DNA of 64,000 nt from Chrysaora quinquecirrha. Taxonomy: Eukaryota > Cnidaria > Scyphozoa > Semaeostomeae > Pelagiidae. The position numbers were made by a program, and so were the translations under genes. The stretch's first letter is position 1. Each line of letters starts with the position of its first letter. The notes under the pieces were generated by a model that saw only the letters and a list, made by a program, of their open reading frames with translations, was not told the DNA's origin and searched no databases. Shown here in pieces: positions 55,056 to 64,000 of the stretch. The stretch covers positions 434,001 to 498,000 of the forward strand of contig JACTAT010000286.1 of assembly GCA_014526335.1 (NCBI GenBank), read 5' to 3'.

Positions 55056-55770
55056 GTGTTTGCACTGACTTCACGAATTGACAGTCTCAAAACAGTACAG
55101 AAACAACACAATGACAGGACACCATTTGTGGTCACGTACCACCCCAGCCTACCACAACTGGGTCACATACTGAGACAGAATCACGCCACCTTACAAAACT
55201 CTGACACCTGCAAGGAAGCTTTCGGACAGCCACCTATACTTAGCCACCGCAGACCTAAAAACCTAAGGGATTATCTTGTGCGAGCAAAACTAAAAACTGC
55301 AAGCACGGATAAGCCCGAAGGTGTGACAAAATGTAACTCGACGCGTGACTGCATCACTTGCAAACATATAAGCAACGGTACCACAACTTCAACATTTACC
55401 AATACCGACAAGACTATACGAATATATAATAAGACTTGACTGCAATACCACTAACGTTATCTACATGCTACAGTGCAAGCGATGCTTACAGAACGGGACC
55501 AAAAACTGCCAGTACATTGGACAAACGGGAAGACGGTTACGAGACAGATTTAACGAACACAGACGAGACGTTATAAACAAAAGATATGACAAATCTGGGG
55601 TGGCAGAACACTTCTGTCAGCCTGGACACAAATTACACGACTTACAAGTTACGCCTTTACTACAAATACATGACAAACGAGAGAGTGTTAGACGAGCCAA
55701 AGAACAATACTTCATTGGCTTGGCTAACTCTCTTGCACCTAACGGACTTAACAGAACTACAGACCGCTAA
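55056..55770 (+). pseudogene. Second Penelope-like 3' end with GIY-YIG, inserted in the LINE
   Basis: The first frame (55056-55436) has TPFVVTYHPSLPQLGHIL and a cysteine set (CNSTRDCITCKHI). The next frame, from ~55466, has the GIY-YIG module CQYIGQTGRRLRDRFNEHRR, then KEQYFIGLANSL. One frame change lies near 55437. The RT core is missing. Its orientation is opposite to the host LINE. Confidence 0.78.
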
Positions 55771-56040
55771 CCCAGTATTTTTACTTAGTTTTTAACAGCT
55801 AACTATATCAATAATGATTAATTACTCATATCCATAAAATACCCTCTCTCCAAACCAGTTCTATCTATTTTATTTACTTCCTTCCAATTTCATCTCATCC
55901 TGTGCTTTCCTGTCCGCCTCTTTTCATTTCACCTTACAACTTCATCCACTATTACGTCACCTACACACCACCAACTGAGCTCCACCAATCACAATCAACC
56001 ACCAAATTTGAATCTATGTAAAATATTTTATTCGTTCATT

Positions 56041-56086
56041 ACTCTGATGAAGCCCTGAATGCCGGGGCGAAATATTAGTATAAAAA
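56041..56086 (+). ncRNA. Hammerhead-ribozyme-like motif after the second Penelope-like 3' end
   Basis: CTGATGA (56044-56050), a GCCC/GGGC stem II (56052-56055 and 56065-56068), GAAA (56069-56072), then ATA-TTAG-TAT, a possible 3 bp stem III with a 4-base loop. The conserved core is complete. Stem I is weak on paper. It shares TTACTCTGATGA and its position with the motif at 51.86 kb. Confidence 0.55.
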
Positions 56087-56148
56087 ATTCGTATTTTTTT
56101 GCTTCGTCTTCTCGTCGCTTTGCAGCGTTACTGCCTCACTTTTATTTT
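56084..56148. repeat. 65 bp direct repeat (copy 1)
   Basis: GCTTCGTCTTCTCGTCGCTT and flanks recur at 60105-60166 with one substitution and length changes in the T run. It may be the shared terminal sequence of the Penelope-like element. Confidence 0.75.
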
Positions 56149-56352
56149 ACTTTATTCGCCGCAAGAATCGAAAGATCCGACGGGACAGTCTGCAGTTCGT
56201 GGCCTTTTCTCTGTATCAATGGACAGCATAAGTTCTCATCAGCCATTAGTGGGAGGGCTATGAGGGGTCATAAGAGCTTGGATTTTGGGTGTACAGGTGA
56301 AGATGAAGATAAATTTAAAGTTTAAAAAGTTATACAAACATATGAATAGTTC

Positions 56353-57165
56353 TTACTCAAGATTGTCCAAATCTTTTACGAAGCTGATCTTCTGAGTTCT
56401 TGCAGAGTCTTCCTTCCTAACGTAGATATTGCCATTACGGCTCCAGATGTATTTATATTCGAGCTCGCGTGCTTTTATCTTTGTTACTCGTAGAAGATCT
56501 TTGTTTCTCCTTGTCAAGCTTTCATTAATGTATATCTTTTTACCATTAGACTCTTGCGTTGCTTCCTCTTCTCCTTCTTGTTGAAAACCCAGATCAGATG
56601 TGCTTAACTTTTTCAGAGAGCTTTTCGCTTTCTTTGTCAGAAACTTCTCCTGGCTCTTTCTCGGGGCAAGTTTCACAATAATGGGCGCATCTATTTTCCC
56701 CGAGTTTCTGTGGCTAGCTTCCACATCTTTCTTCTCCAGAGGCATCTTAAGCTTTTTACAGATGTTAAGAAATATTTCCTCGCAATCTTCTCCCTGAAGT
56801 CGAGGAATACCCGAAATTTCAATCATCTCCCGTTGGCCGTACTGTTCCAAATCATCGATCCCCTTCCATCTCCTCTCGTCTTTGATCTCCAATTCTTTTA
56901 TTCTTTGGTGTAGGCTTTCATTTTCCTCCTTTAGTTCAGTGTCCACTCTTAAAACATGGCCAACCTGATTTCTAAAAGTCTCGTACTGATCTGAGATGAA
57001 CTGCTGGGATTTTTCTATATCAGCAAGTTTCTTTTCGATTGAGGACAGGCGAGTAGCAAAAGCTTTTTCGATATCCACTTTGATTCCAGTGATGGACACA
57101 TCTATCTCGGCTTTAAACGCAGATAATTTTTCTTCCAAAAGATCCCCAATTTTATTAACATCCAT
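56353..57165 (-). CDS. LINE ORF1-like protein (coiled coil plus RRM-like)
   Basis: 270 residues from ATG 57165, unbroken. A long N-terminal coiled coil (~1-100, heptads through LSSIEKKLADIEKSQQ) is followed by an RRM-like domain around IEISGIPRLQGEDCEEIFLNI (~115-180) and a basic C-terminal domain with YINESLTRRNKDLL. This is the organisation of L1-type ORF1 (transposase_22) RNA chaperones, which coat LINE RNA as trimers. It lies upstream of the ORF2 remnants on the same strand. Confidence 0.78.
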   Translation of the reverse strand: MDVNKIGDLLEEKLSAFKAEIDVSITGIKVDIEKAFATRLSSIEKKLADIEKSQQFISDQYETFRNQVGHVLRVDTELKEENESLHQRIKELEIKDERRWKGIDDLEQYGQREMIEISGIPRLQGEDCEEIFLNICKKLKMPLEKKDVEASHRNSGKIDAPIIVKLAPRKSQEKFLTKKAKSSLKKLSTSDLGFQQEGEEEATQESNGKKIYINESLTRRNKDLLRVTKIKARELEYKYIWSRNGNIYVRKEDSARTQKISFVKDLDNLE

Positions 57166-57169
57166 GATT

Positions 57170-57985
57170 AAATTTCAAATAAGTCCGTGTCATTAGAAAA
57201 AAAGTTGAAAAGGTAAAAAATAAAAAGCAAAAAAGCGAATTTAATTCATAAGAATTATCTTTTGAATCACATACTACGCTTTCCTTGATGAAGCCGCTCA
57301 TCAAAACACGTCTGCCCTTTTCCGCAGCCGAAGACGAATTCATATTTCAGAAACACCCACATTTTTCTATCTACAGATACTGAATGCTTCTCCTTGTTTT
57401 CTTCTGCTTACCCTACAAAACTTGAATTAAACAATTTTTGAAGACTTGAATAGAGATTTTCAAGTTGGTTTCTTCTAATCAGTTAATAATTAATTACTTA
57501 CCTTTTGTCTTTTGTCTTCGCCATCATGTCTCTGAACAGCTTTTGATCTCTTGTGGCTGGATATGCCTGATAGCAAAAGGTCACCAAGCATTAGCATACA
57601 TATTTTTACGCAAAAAGATCATTGATTGATGCCTAATTTCTGATTTATTGTTATATGGAAAAAGTGCTTTTGAAATTCCAGAAAAAGAATATACGTAGCA
57701 ATAACTTTAAAATTGATTGATTTTTGTAACAGCACATGATGAAATATATAATCTATATAATTATGGCAGATCAAGCAAATAATATGCAGCTTGTATTAAA
57801 GCTAACCTACCATATAGCTATTGTTTAATCTGTTCTCTGTGGGTTTGTCTCGACTACACATTTATTTACAAACTAAGGCATTGTTTTAAAGTGGATGATT
57901 ACCTATTGCTCAAGTTTCTATATCAATGGATGATTTTCTTTGGATGCGTTCCTGGTCAGCCTTTGCACCCAAACTGGTTTCCTAC
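57170..57985. other. Spacer, probable LINE 5' UTR and flank
   Basis: No supported gene. Confidence 0.4.
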
Positions 57986-58114
57986 CTGCGCTTCTTTTCG
58001 ATGGTAAGGGGAATATGCCCCTTTTCATGGTGCTGTTTGTTTTTTGGCGCACCTGATGTTGAAGGTCGCTTGCCGAGACTTTGTTGCTCATGTTCGGTCG
58101 TCAAGTTATCTTAC

Positions 58115-59578
58115 GTTTCCATGATTTCTCTTGTTTCATTCATCATAGTGGCTAGTTTATTGTCCAGGTCTGTCAGCGCCTTTTGATCGATGAGTTTGAA
58201 GGTGAGACTCTTCAGCTGATCAAGTTTATCTCGGCAGGCAGCACCTAGAGATCTTTGGGCGAAACTAGATGGCAATGGCAAAGCTTTCATTTGACAAACT
58301 GGCAGTGCTGTGCTGATATCGGTTTCTTCATCCTGATTCTCATCTATCGTGGCCACATCCAAATTTGAGTTGTCTGTTGGTAATCTGTCACTGTAGATGG
58401 CACAGTGCGGATCCAAAGTGAAGTAGGGGGCATCCTCTCCACGATGAACAATTTCTGCTTTTGCGCAATAATACAAATTGTCGTTCGGTTGATTTTCTCT
58501 CCAGTTGTTTATCTTGAATTGGAGATTCTTTTGATCATCTCTAGAATGCATCTGGCGAAGCCTTGCCTGGTACATATGATCTCTTACGACTTTATCGGTT
58601 GGGTGGAATCTTCGGTTGTCCAGGTTTGCTGCTTGATCTTTATAGTTCAAAGTGACATAAGTGCAGAGATGTCTTTGCATATCGTCAACTTCATCGACGC
58701 CGTCGAGTATATATTCGTTTATTTGCTGAATGATTTCTGCATCCAGTGGCTGAAGTATTGCAGCAGCCTGTGGACAGATTTGTGAAAAAGTATAATGAAA
58801 ACATCATTACTAAGGTAAGGTTATCAAGGAGGAAAGTGCTTAATTAAACAAGAAGTTTCAATAGACGTTTCAACACTTCAATCAGATGGTTTCGGAATAT
58901 TTCTATTCACCAATCATATGTTTTAGTTTTGATGGCAAAAAACATAAGCTATACAGTAATCTCAAATATTTAAAAGGTGATTGCTAAAATAAACAATACA
59001 TAAAAGATCGAGACTGTCACTGAGACTGTCACAAGCAACCCAAGCTTCTAGCAATGCTGCAATGGTGCACTTACATTTCCTACTGCATGTGAACAGTGAT
59101 CTTCTGTCTTAGGCAAGGATACAATGAAACGATGTGACATTTTTACATCATTGACCTCCTTTGCGAGCTACTCTTTGATCTCAGTTGATGCTGCTTTTCT
59201 CCGCCATGCAAAATTTTCACTTAGCTGTGGATATAGAATAGGTTTGAATGACAGAATCAAGTAATGACCACATTACGAGAGAGCAAATGTTTAAAATTCG
59301 CAATTCAGGTGACAATAAATACCATGTCCTTTTCAGAACTGTATCTCTTCTGCCCGCTTTTCTAACTTTGAATTCGATTATTCTATAGGAATGTAGTCCA
59401 AAAAACCTAATAATTGTATTGAATATGTTTTCCATATAGGATATTTTCAAAATCATTTTACCTTATAATCTGGTAATTCTTGTATTTCTTTAACATTGAT
59501 TTGTGCTTTACAATCGAAATTCTTTGTTTCCTGCACCTGCTTGACTTTTCTGTTGTAGCTGTGCTCATTGCTTGCTCT
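58115..59578 (-). pseudogene. Calcium-responsive-transcription-factor-like gene, three phase-matched exons, one stop
   Basis: Exon b (~59578-59462) encodes FDCKAQINVKEIQELPDYK and ends at GTAAAA. Exon c (59224-59075) encodes FAWRRKAASTEIKE, then MSHRFIVSLPKTEDH, and ends at GTAAGT. Exon d (58767-58115) encodes PLDAEIIQQINEYILDG, MQRHLCTYV, RRFHPTDKVVRDHMYQA and LQFKINNWRE, ending at GTAAGA. All three junctions keep phase 0. The PTxxxxxxHMY and KINxWRE blocks are typical of CaRF-like proteins, which often precede a transposase-like domain in invertebrates. A TAG at 59170-59168 interrupts exon c. A further exon may lie at ~57989-58092 (GAPKNKQHHEKG). Confidence 0.65.
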
Positions 59579-60104
59579 CTTAAATGAAGAAAACTGCTTA
59601 GCTACTTTAATGATTCAAAGTTAATTTTTGTTTTTGCTTTAACTTTTCTGACTGAGGTAATTATTGCTAGCTATGAGATAAAATCAAATCACTGTCAGAG
59701 ATTAATAATTTATTTTAATTTCTTACATACCATGAGTTTGTTTTTCTCTTTTACAGCGATCTACGCCATGCTGGCAGTCATGTATTCGACTGTTGACAAT
59801 TATCTAAGGGGTGCCTTCAGCCCACCAATATATTTTTGGTAATGATCCATTCTTTCTTTCAAAAGAGAAAATTGCAAAATATTACCTTAGAAAGCAAGGA
59901 TCCCTTCGTTTGCATTTGCTTGTTAATTAATCTGTTGTCTATGTTCAGTTTTTCTCAATGCAAGTTAGTGCACATGAACAGCTTGATTTTGTTCATATTT
60001 AAAATTTAGTACTTGGGGTTTTTGTAAACTTAACATTCCAGTTCTTTAGACAGAAATGTTGGAGAAATTTTCAAATATTTGATTACGTAAAATAGCATTT
60101 AAAA

Positions 60105-60166
60105 TATTCGTATTTTTTGCTTCGTCTTCTCGTCGCTTTGCAGTGTTACTGCCTCACTTTTATTTA
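60105..60166. repeat. 65 bp direct repeat (copy 2)
   Basis: Same orientation as 56084-56148. It lies within an otherwise gene-free stretch (59.6-60.2 kb). Confidence 0.7.
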
Positions 60167-60221
60167 AAATATAGCCATCTGTGTCAAAAAATTGAGTAGC
60201 ATGAAATAAATGAGATCTCAC

Positions 60222-60378
60222 CTGCATTTGTATGCCCAAAACTGTTCTTAGTTGTTTTCAAAATGCTGAATTTACTGAGGGTTGAGATTTCATAACTCGA
60301 TATCAGTTCATTCACTGTCTGGATTGTGCTTACTGTGCCAGATAATGAGTTAGATGACCTTATGAAATATTCTCCCAA
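60222..60378 (-). other. Possible upstream exon of the CaRF-like gene
   Basis: It encodes TVSTIQTVNELISSYEISTLSKFSILK then NSFGHTNA and ends at a good donor GCAG/GTGAGA. The text fits the N-terminal region before exon b in that family. The 5' end is unclear because an in-frame stop lies just upstream, and the phase to exon b needs an alternative acceptor. Confidence 0.4.
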
Positions 60379-60581
60379 GGTTGTTTAGATGGAGCAGTGT
60401 CATCCGTGTCTGTAGACAAACTTGCACCTTTCATGTTTAGTCCAAAACAGCAAGCACTTTTTCTCGATAAAGTAATTTGTTAAATTGCGAAATATTTAAT
60501 GAAATTGATATTATGTGGCCACCCTTCGGTGCTCACAAATTCGAGAAACCGAGCAAGAAACGAGCACACCCAAAGATAAAG

Positions 60582-60663
60582 TTTTCGTAACGAAAATTTT
60601 ATAGTGGCTCTGCGAAGGAGCCTCGCAGTACCTACTTCTGATGGGTGGGATTTCATCTCTACC
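60582..60663. repeat. Dispersed ~85 bp repeat with two hairpins (copy 2, inverted)
   Basis: Reverse complement of 31928-32013, including the GGCTC/GAGCC hairpin and CGAAAATTTT palindrome. The three small basic ORFs begin ~250 bp to its right. Confidence 0.8.
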
Positions 60664-60916
60664 GATTCTTAAGCTCCGCACTCTACGATGACTTGTTACA
60701 ACTGAACTGCTTTGGTTTTGCGCATCAATTTTATAGATTGATCGAACATGAAGTTCGAATTATTGCATCAATTAACCAATCAGATTGCAGGATTATTACG
60801 TCATTATCTGGGACTCTCCCCTCTTCTGGAAAGTTCCAACCAATCAGATCACTACGTCATTTTCTAGTATCACTACATCATGAAAACCAGTTTAGTGAAT
60901 TTTTCTTTTCTTTCGT

Positions 60917-61213
60917 CTATGTTTTCCTACCGCCATTGAGTCTTTTTTTACGCTTTTTTCTCGCACCTTTTCCTCCGCCAGCTAATTTTCTTAAACTAGC
61001 TTCGACACCTAAACCAGTTGCAGCTGTGGCACCGCCTTTTGCAGCTGCTTTTGCTCCTTTTAATGCAAATTTTTTTACGGCTTGTTTTCTAATATTTCTG
61101 GTCACTGCTCTTCCTCCTTGCTTAATTGCTTGTCTAACTGCTGCTCGTGCTAATGCGTACCCCATCTTTGTGGGAATTTCTAATGCTGTCTTCCTTTTAT
61201 AACCACCTCTCAT
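60917..61213 (-). CDS. Very basic Ala/Lys-rich protein, virion-core-like
   Basis: 98 residues from ATG 61213. The middle (AKAAAKGGATAATGLG) is alanine/glycine-rich. The tail (GGGKGARKKRKKRLNGGRKT) is a run of Lys/Arg. Composition resembles DNA-packing core proteins of adenovirus-like and adintovirus/Polinton-like agents. No specific homologue is recognised. Its start codon overlaps the stop of the 29-residue ORF upstream (ATGA). No capsid, ATPase or polymerase gene is visible nearby. The opposite strand is also open (60645-61202), which lowers certainty. Confidence 0.42.
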   Translation of the reverse strand: MRGGYKRKTALEIPTKMGYALARAAVRQAIKQGGRAVTRNIRKQAVKKFALKGAKAAAKGGATAATGLGVEASLRKLAGGGKGARKKRKKRLNGGRKT

Positions 61214-61299
61214 CTACTCGGTTGCTTCCTGTCCACCATAATTTTTAACATATCATCAAAAATCATTGAAGCAATAATAGCTCCTGCCATTGCCGCCAT
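61210..61299 (-). CDS. 29-residue hydrophobic mini-ORF overlapping the basic ORF
   Basis: MAAMAGAIIASMIFDDML then a basic end. It lies 68 bp after the 69-residue ORF, and its TGA overlaps the next ATG. The spacing, not the short sequence, is the argument for reality. Confidence 0.3.
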   Translation of the reverse strand: MAAMAGAIIASMIFDDMLKIMVDRKQPSR

Positions 61300-61367
61300 A
61301 ATTTGAAATCGGATTTTTTAGTATATGCAAATTTATTCAGCGTTTTCTTTGGTACCCCAGCAGCTCT

Positions 61368-61577
61368 CTAGACTTCTCTGGGGATAAATTGTAAAGGTTT
61401 GTCTTTTTTCCATCCAATTTTCCTAATTCTCGGTTTCAATTCATGCTGTAACCCTGGTAATGGTGAAATGCCAATCGCTGTTTTGACAATCCAATTTTGA
61501 AGGTTTGTTAAAAGACCTTTACGTTTAATTCTTTTTGTGCGCTGTTTCTTTCTACCCTGTCTCTTACGTTTACCCAT
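61368..61577 (-). CDS. 69-residue basic protein with nuclear-localisation-like start
   Basis: It opens MGKRKRQGRKKQRTKRIKRK, followed by an amphipathic stretch (LLTNLQNWIVKTAIG) and a further basic C-terminus. It is first of three small collinear ORFs. A small DNA-binding or viral protein is possible; no family is recognised. Confidence 0.4.
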   Translation of the reverse strand: MGKRKRQGRKKQRTKRIKRKGLLTNLQNWIVKTAIGISPLPGLQHELKPRIRKIGWKKDKPLQFIPREV

Positions 61578-61769
61578 CTTTACTAAGATGACTAGATAAG
61601 TGAACTGAGATGACTAACATATTCTTGTAAACTTTTGACAGATTTTCATAGAGCCTTAATGTCACTTTTCTTGATCTTCCCATATTATACATTTATTAGA
61701 CAGGAAACAATACAAGAGTTTCGCCAGTCTGCCATTACCATCTTATGGTGGCCAACAAGGGCCAACCCA

Positions 61770-62005
61770 AAATCTATTTCAAAATTGCAAAAAGAATTTT
61801 AAAATCACAAACAGTGCTTCAGAATCCTGAAATATATTAAACAATCGTAATATAAATTTTGAAATGGTAATCCTGAAATCAAAATCCGCAAATATGTTAA
61901 ACAATCTTAATATATATTTTGAAATCGTTACCTTCAATTTGAAATCCGGAAATATATTTCAGAATCACAATATATATATCGAATCCCGGAATATGTTTCA
62001 AAATC
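61770..62005. repeat. Degenerate AT-rich tandem repeats
   Basis: About five imperfect copies of a GAAATATATT...AATCNTAATATATATTTTGAAATC theme, period ~55-60 bp. Confidence 0.6.
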
Positions 62006-62080
62006 TCGAATTGGAGAGAAGAGCGCGAAAAAGTTCATTCGACATTCACCTCGTCCTCACGCATCTTCACAAACAACAAA

Positions 62081-63781
62081 ATGGCGCATTCATTTTGCCC
62101 AGCTTGTGGATCCAAAGTAAAAGATGGGGACCAATTTTGTATGAATTGCGGCAAAATGATTGAGGAAGTTAAAGATTCAGCAAATACTACAGCTTCCTTT
62201 GCGTCATTCATGGCTGAAAAAAACTGAAGAAAGGGTCTCCCGTTTCGAAAGAAAAAGAAAGAGAAACGATCCCAAAGCAGACCCGCCTGCTAGGCCTAGG
62301 AGAGATGGCCACGGGCAAGGCAAGGGGCAAAATTCAAAGAAGCAGAACAGCAGCAAAAGCATATTGATTAACATTGGAACTGCAAGTGAAAATTACCAGA
62401 AAGGGGGGTCTCAAATGATAGGGGATCGAAATTTCCGACAAGAGTTGAGAAGAATTTTGGTTATAAACAGGTCTTGGATGCTGAAATCAAAAAGCACTCT
62501 TATCACGATCAATACTTTTGCAGTGCAGATGAATACGTGCTGCTGTATCCAGATCAAAAGTTGGCCACAAATGTGCCAGGTACTGGCAAGTCCTTCACTG
62601 TTCAAGAATACAAGAAGGAACTTTCGAAACCGTATTCAAAGCTGGATCTCTACATTTGTTGCAAAAGTGAATTTGAAGGAGGAAGGGAAGGCTCAGAAAT
62701 ATCTCAGGAACAGGCCCTAGTTATTGTCGTCAAAGATGAAACTGTTGATTTAGATACTGATTTGATGCTTCAAAGCATGGACACTCTAGCAGACTTACAA
62801 TTTCCTAGTTTTGCTGATACCATGTCACATGCACCTGAATTTAGCCAAGAGCCAGCCCCAATCAACAATGTCAATATGCAGATGCTAGCATCACCGACTC
62901 CAACAACAACAGCACATCAAGGCTACAACAGCTTTTTTGGCGTGCCTAGGACCCGATGCCCTGTCTGTAACAAGAAATTCACAATTTCCACGATTGAAGA
63001 ACATGTAGTTGCTTGTTTACAAAGCAAGGAAACACCATTCATTGCGCTTCAAAGTTCTGATGAAGAAGCAGAAAATGACAAAGATAAACAAGGTGAAGCT
63101 AGCCAAAGTCTTCCTGAGGAGCGGATGAACTCTTCTGAATGTAAAAAAATTTTAGTAGAAGTAGTAAAGGCATACCAATTCAAAGTTGACACAGATGTAA
63201 CTCTGAACATCAGAAGGGGTCATGACCTTGCTGATTTTACTAAATTCTTCAAGAAGTCTTGGAACAAAGACAAGCAAGGTGGAACATATAGAATTTATTA
63301 TGTTGGTGAAGCAGACATTGACTCTGGTGGACTATCAAGAGAGTTTTATTCACGTAAGATTCTACAAGATATTCAAACTATAGATGTATGTCAATCAACT
63401 CAATCTTTTAGTTTTTAATGAAAAGAACAATTTAGTTGAGGTCGAGCTGCCACCCAATAGCTGTCAAGTACCTTTTTTCATGTAGCCACCTGATGCATTT
63501 AAAATAAAATGATTTGCTATGTAAGCCCACATTCATAAATCGAACATTAGTCATGAATGACTTATTCCATCTTTATCCTTGCAGGAGCCATCAAGGAAGT
63601 AGGGATATCAGCCATGCTGTGGGACAATCTGTGTTGCCGATAGAACTGTGATGGTGGTGCAGCACCTTGTTTCCTTCCACAATGGCTTTATACATATATT
63701 TCCAAGGGTTCACAGAGTGTTCTGACTAATCTCCCAAGTACTCTGCCTCCTCGTTCTTGCTGCAGTGAGATTTATGGAAAG
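62081..63781 (+). pseudogene. Zinc ribbon - UBZ finger - HECT-type ubiquitin ligase fragment
   Basis: From ATG 62081 a zinc ribbon (FCPACGSKVKDGDQFCMNCG) leads, after a frame change in an A run (~62220), to an INIGTASEN block. After another in a G run (~62405) comes DAEIKKHSYHDQYF, EYVLLYPD and YSKLDLYIC. A CPVCNKKF...HVVAC finger of UBZ4 type lies at ~62955-63015. LNIRRGHDLADFTKFF and VGEADIDSGGLSREFYS begin a HECT lobe, ending at donor CAC/GTAAGA (63353). Exon 2 (63585-63781) has DGGAAPCFLPQWLYTY after one shift. The HECT catalytic cysteine region would lie beyond the window. The homopolymer shifts may be assembly error or decay. Confidence 0.65.
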
Positions 63782-63903
63782 GTAAATATTATAAGGCTAA
63801 ATTTATCAGCAAGAACCCTTTTTCACAAGATTCATTGCTCCCAAAAAAGAATCCTGAACAATTCTATAGGTATTTGGTTGAAAATTCAATGCATCTTGTT
63901 ATT

Positions 63904-63929
63904 GTAACAAAGTTCACCGGCTTTGTAAC
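63904..63929. repeat. 9 bp-arm hairpin
   Basis: GTAACAAAG/CTTTGTAAC around an 8-base loop. It is followed by ACATTGAAATTGGGG and AGAGGGGG, faintly like the inner right arm of the Rep-element palindrome, at the window edge. Confidence 0.5.
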
Positions 63930-64000
63930 ATCATCTCCCTACATTGAAATTGGGGTCAGAGGGGGTCTTAACTTGAGATTTCATCAAGAAAGCAAATGGC

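Larger units (their letters stand above)
51935..57165 (-). mobile_element. APE-RT LINE (CR1/Jockey-like), interrupted and frameshifted
   Basis: Minus-strand order 5' to 3': ORF1 (57165-56353), then ORF2 endonuclease (54857-53706) and reverse transcriptase (53514 to ~51950). ORF1 and ORF2 are separated by an inserted Penelope-like fragment at about 54.95-56.1 kb. The 3' end is not sharply visible. Confidence 0.82.

Noticed and set aside
60645..61202. 185-codon plus-strand ORF
   Set aside because: It is opposite the Lys/Ala-rich minus-strand ORF, whose codons produce a leucine/phenylalanine-rich shadow. It shows no start context or motif.

Overview
This window is eukaryotic, from an early-branching metazoan and most likely a cnidarian. 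Genes are split by short spliceosomal introns with clear GT/AG borders. The DNA is AT-rich, and no bacterial operon, rRNA or tRNA gene is visible. The protein families seen (P2X7-C-like, calcium-responsive-factor-like, SWIM-YqaJ-PHD, Penelope GIY-YIG, P-element-like transposase) are ones I associate with coral, anemone and hydrozoan genomes. The species call is inference. Nearly all of the window is transposon-derived.

Layout. 0.2-1.3 kb: a small palindrome and a ~950 bp foldback repeat. 1.34-5.53 kb: a complete two-gene element (family A). It encodes an intact IS630/Tc1-type DD34E transposase and an intact HUH plus superfamily-3-helicase Rep. The genes converge on a cluster of GGTTAAC iterons, and 252 bp palindromic repeats (R) lie at both ends. 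5.6-6.8 kb: a decayed repeat gene. 6.7-10.6 kb: a P-element-like transposase pseudogene convergent with an intact two-exon C2H2 gene. 10.7-11.4 kb: ~220 bp tandem repeats. 11.85-17.0 kb: an ISL2EU-like pair, made of an intact four-exon SWIM-YqaJ-PHD gene and a broken DDE transposase that a 1.5 kb foldback element has split (8 bp target duplication). 19.6-22.8 kb: a long decayed gene of a dispersed invertebrate family. 23.4-26.5 kb: a degenerate THAP exon and an intact two-exon P2X7-C-like gene. 29.9-31.9 kb: decayed genes.

32.29-48.66 kb holds the main find. It is a tandem array of three ~5.3-5.4 kb units of a second Rep/transposase family (family B). Four ~242 bp palindromic R repeats separate and bound the units, and the whole array has TA at each outer edge. 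Each unit reads R, small ORF, Rep, iterons, MITE, transposase (minus strand), R. The Rep lesions differ between copies. One transposase frameshift is shared by all three. I read this as Rep-driven amplification of an element whose transposase frame was already altered. Many of the small indels sit in homopolymers and could be assembly errors.

49.2-50.2 kb: a dead Ulp1-like protease gene. 50.9-51.9 kb: a Penelope-like 3' end with a hammerhead-like motif. 51.9-57.2 kb: an APE-RT LINE (minus strand) with another Penelope-like 3' end and hammerhead-like motif inserted between its ORF1 and ORF2. 58.1-60.4 kb: exons of a calcium-responsive-factor-like gene with one stop. 60.9-61.6 kb: three small, tightly packed basic or hydrophobic ORFs of virus-like layout. 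62.1-63.8 kb: a zinc-ribbon/UBZ/HECT gene fragment running toward the right edge.

Recurring theme: the DNA transposons here are convergent two-gene modules, a transposase plus a DNA-processing or zinc-finger partner. The Rep plus IS630 module with palindromic ends, internal iterons and head-to-tail concatemers is the best candidate for an undescribed system.
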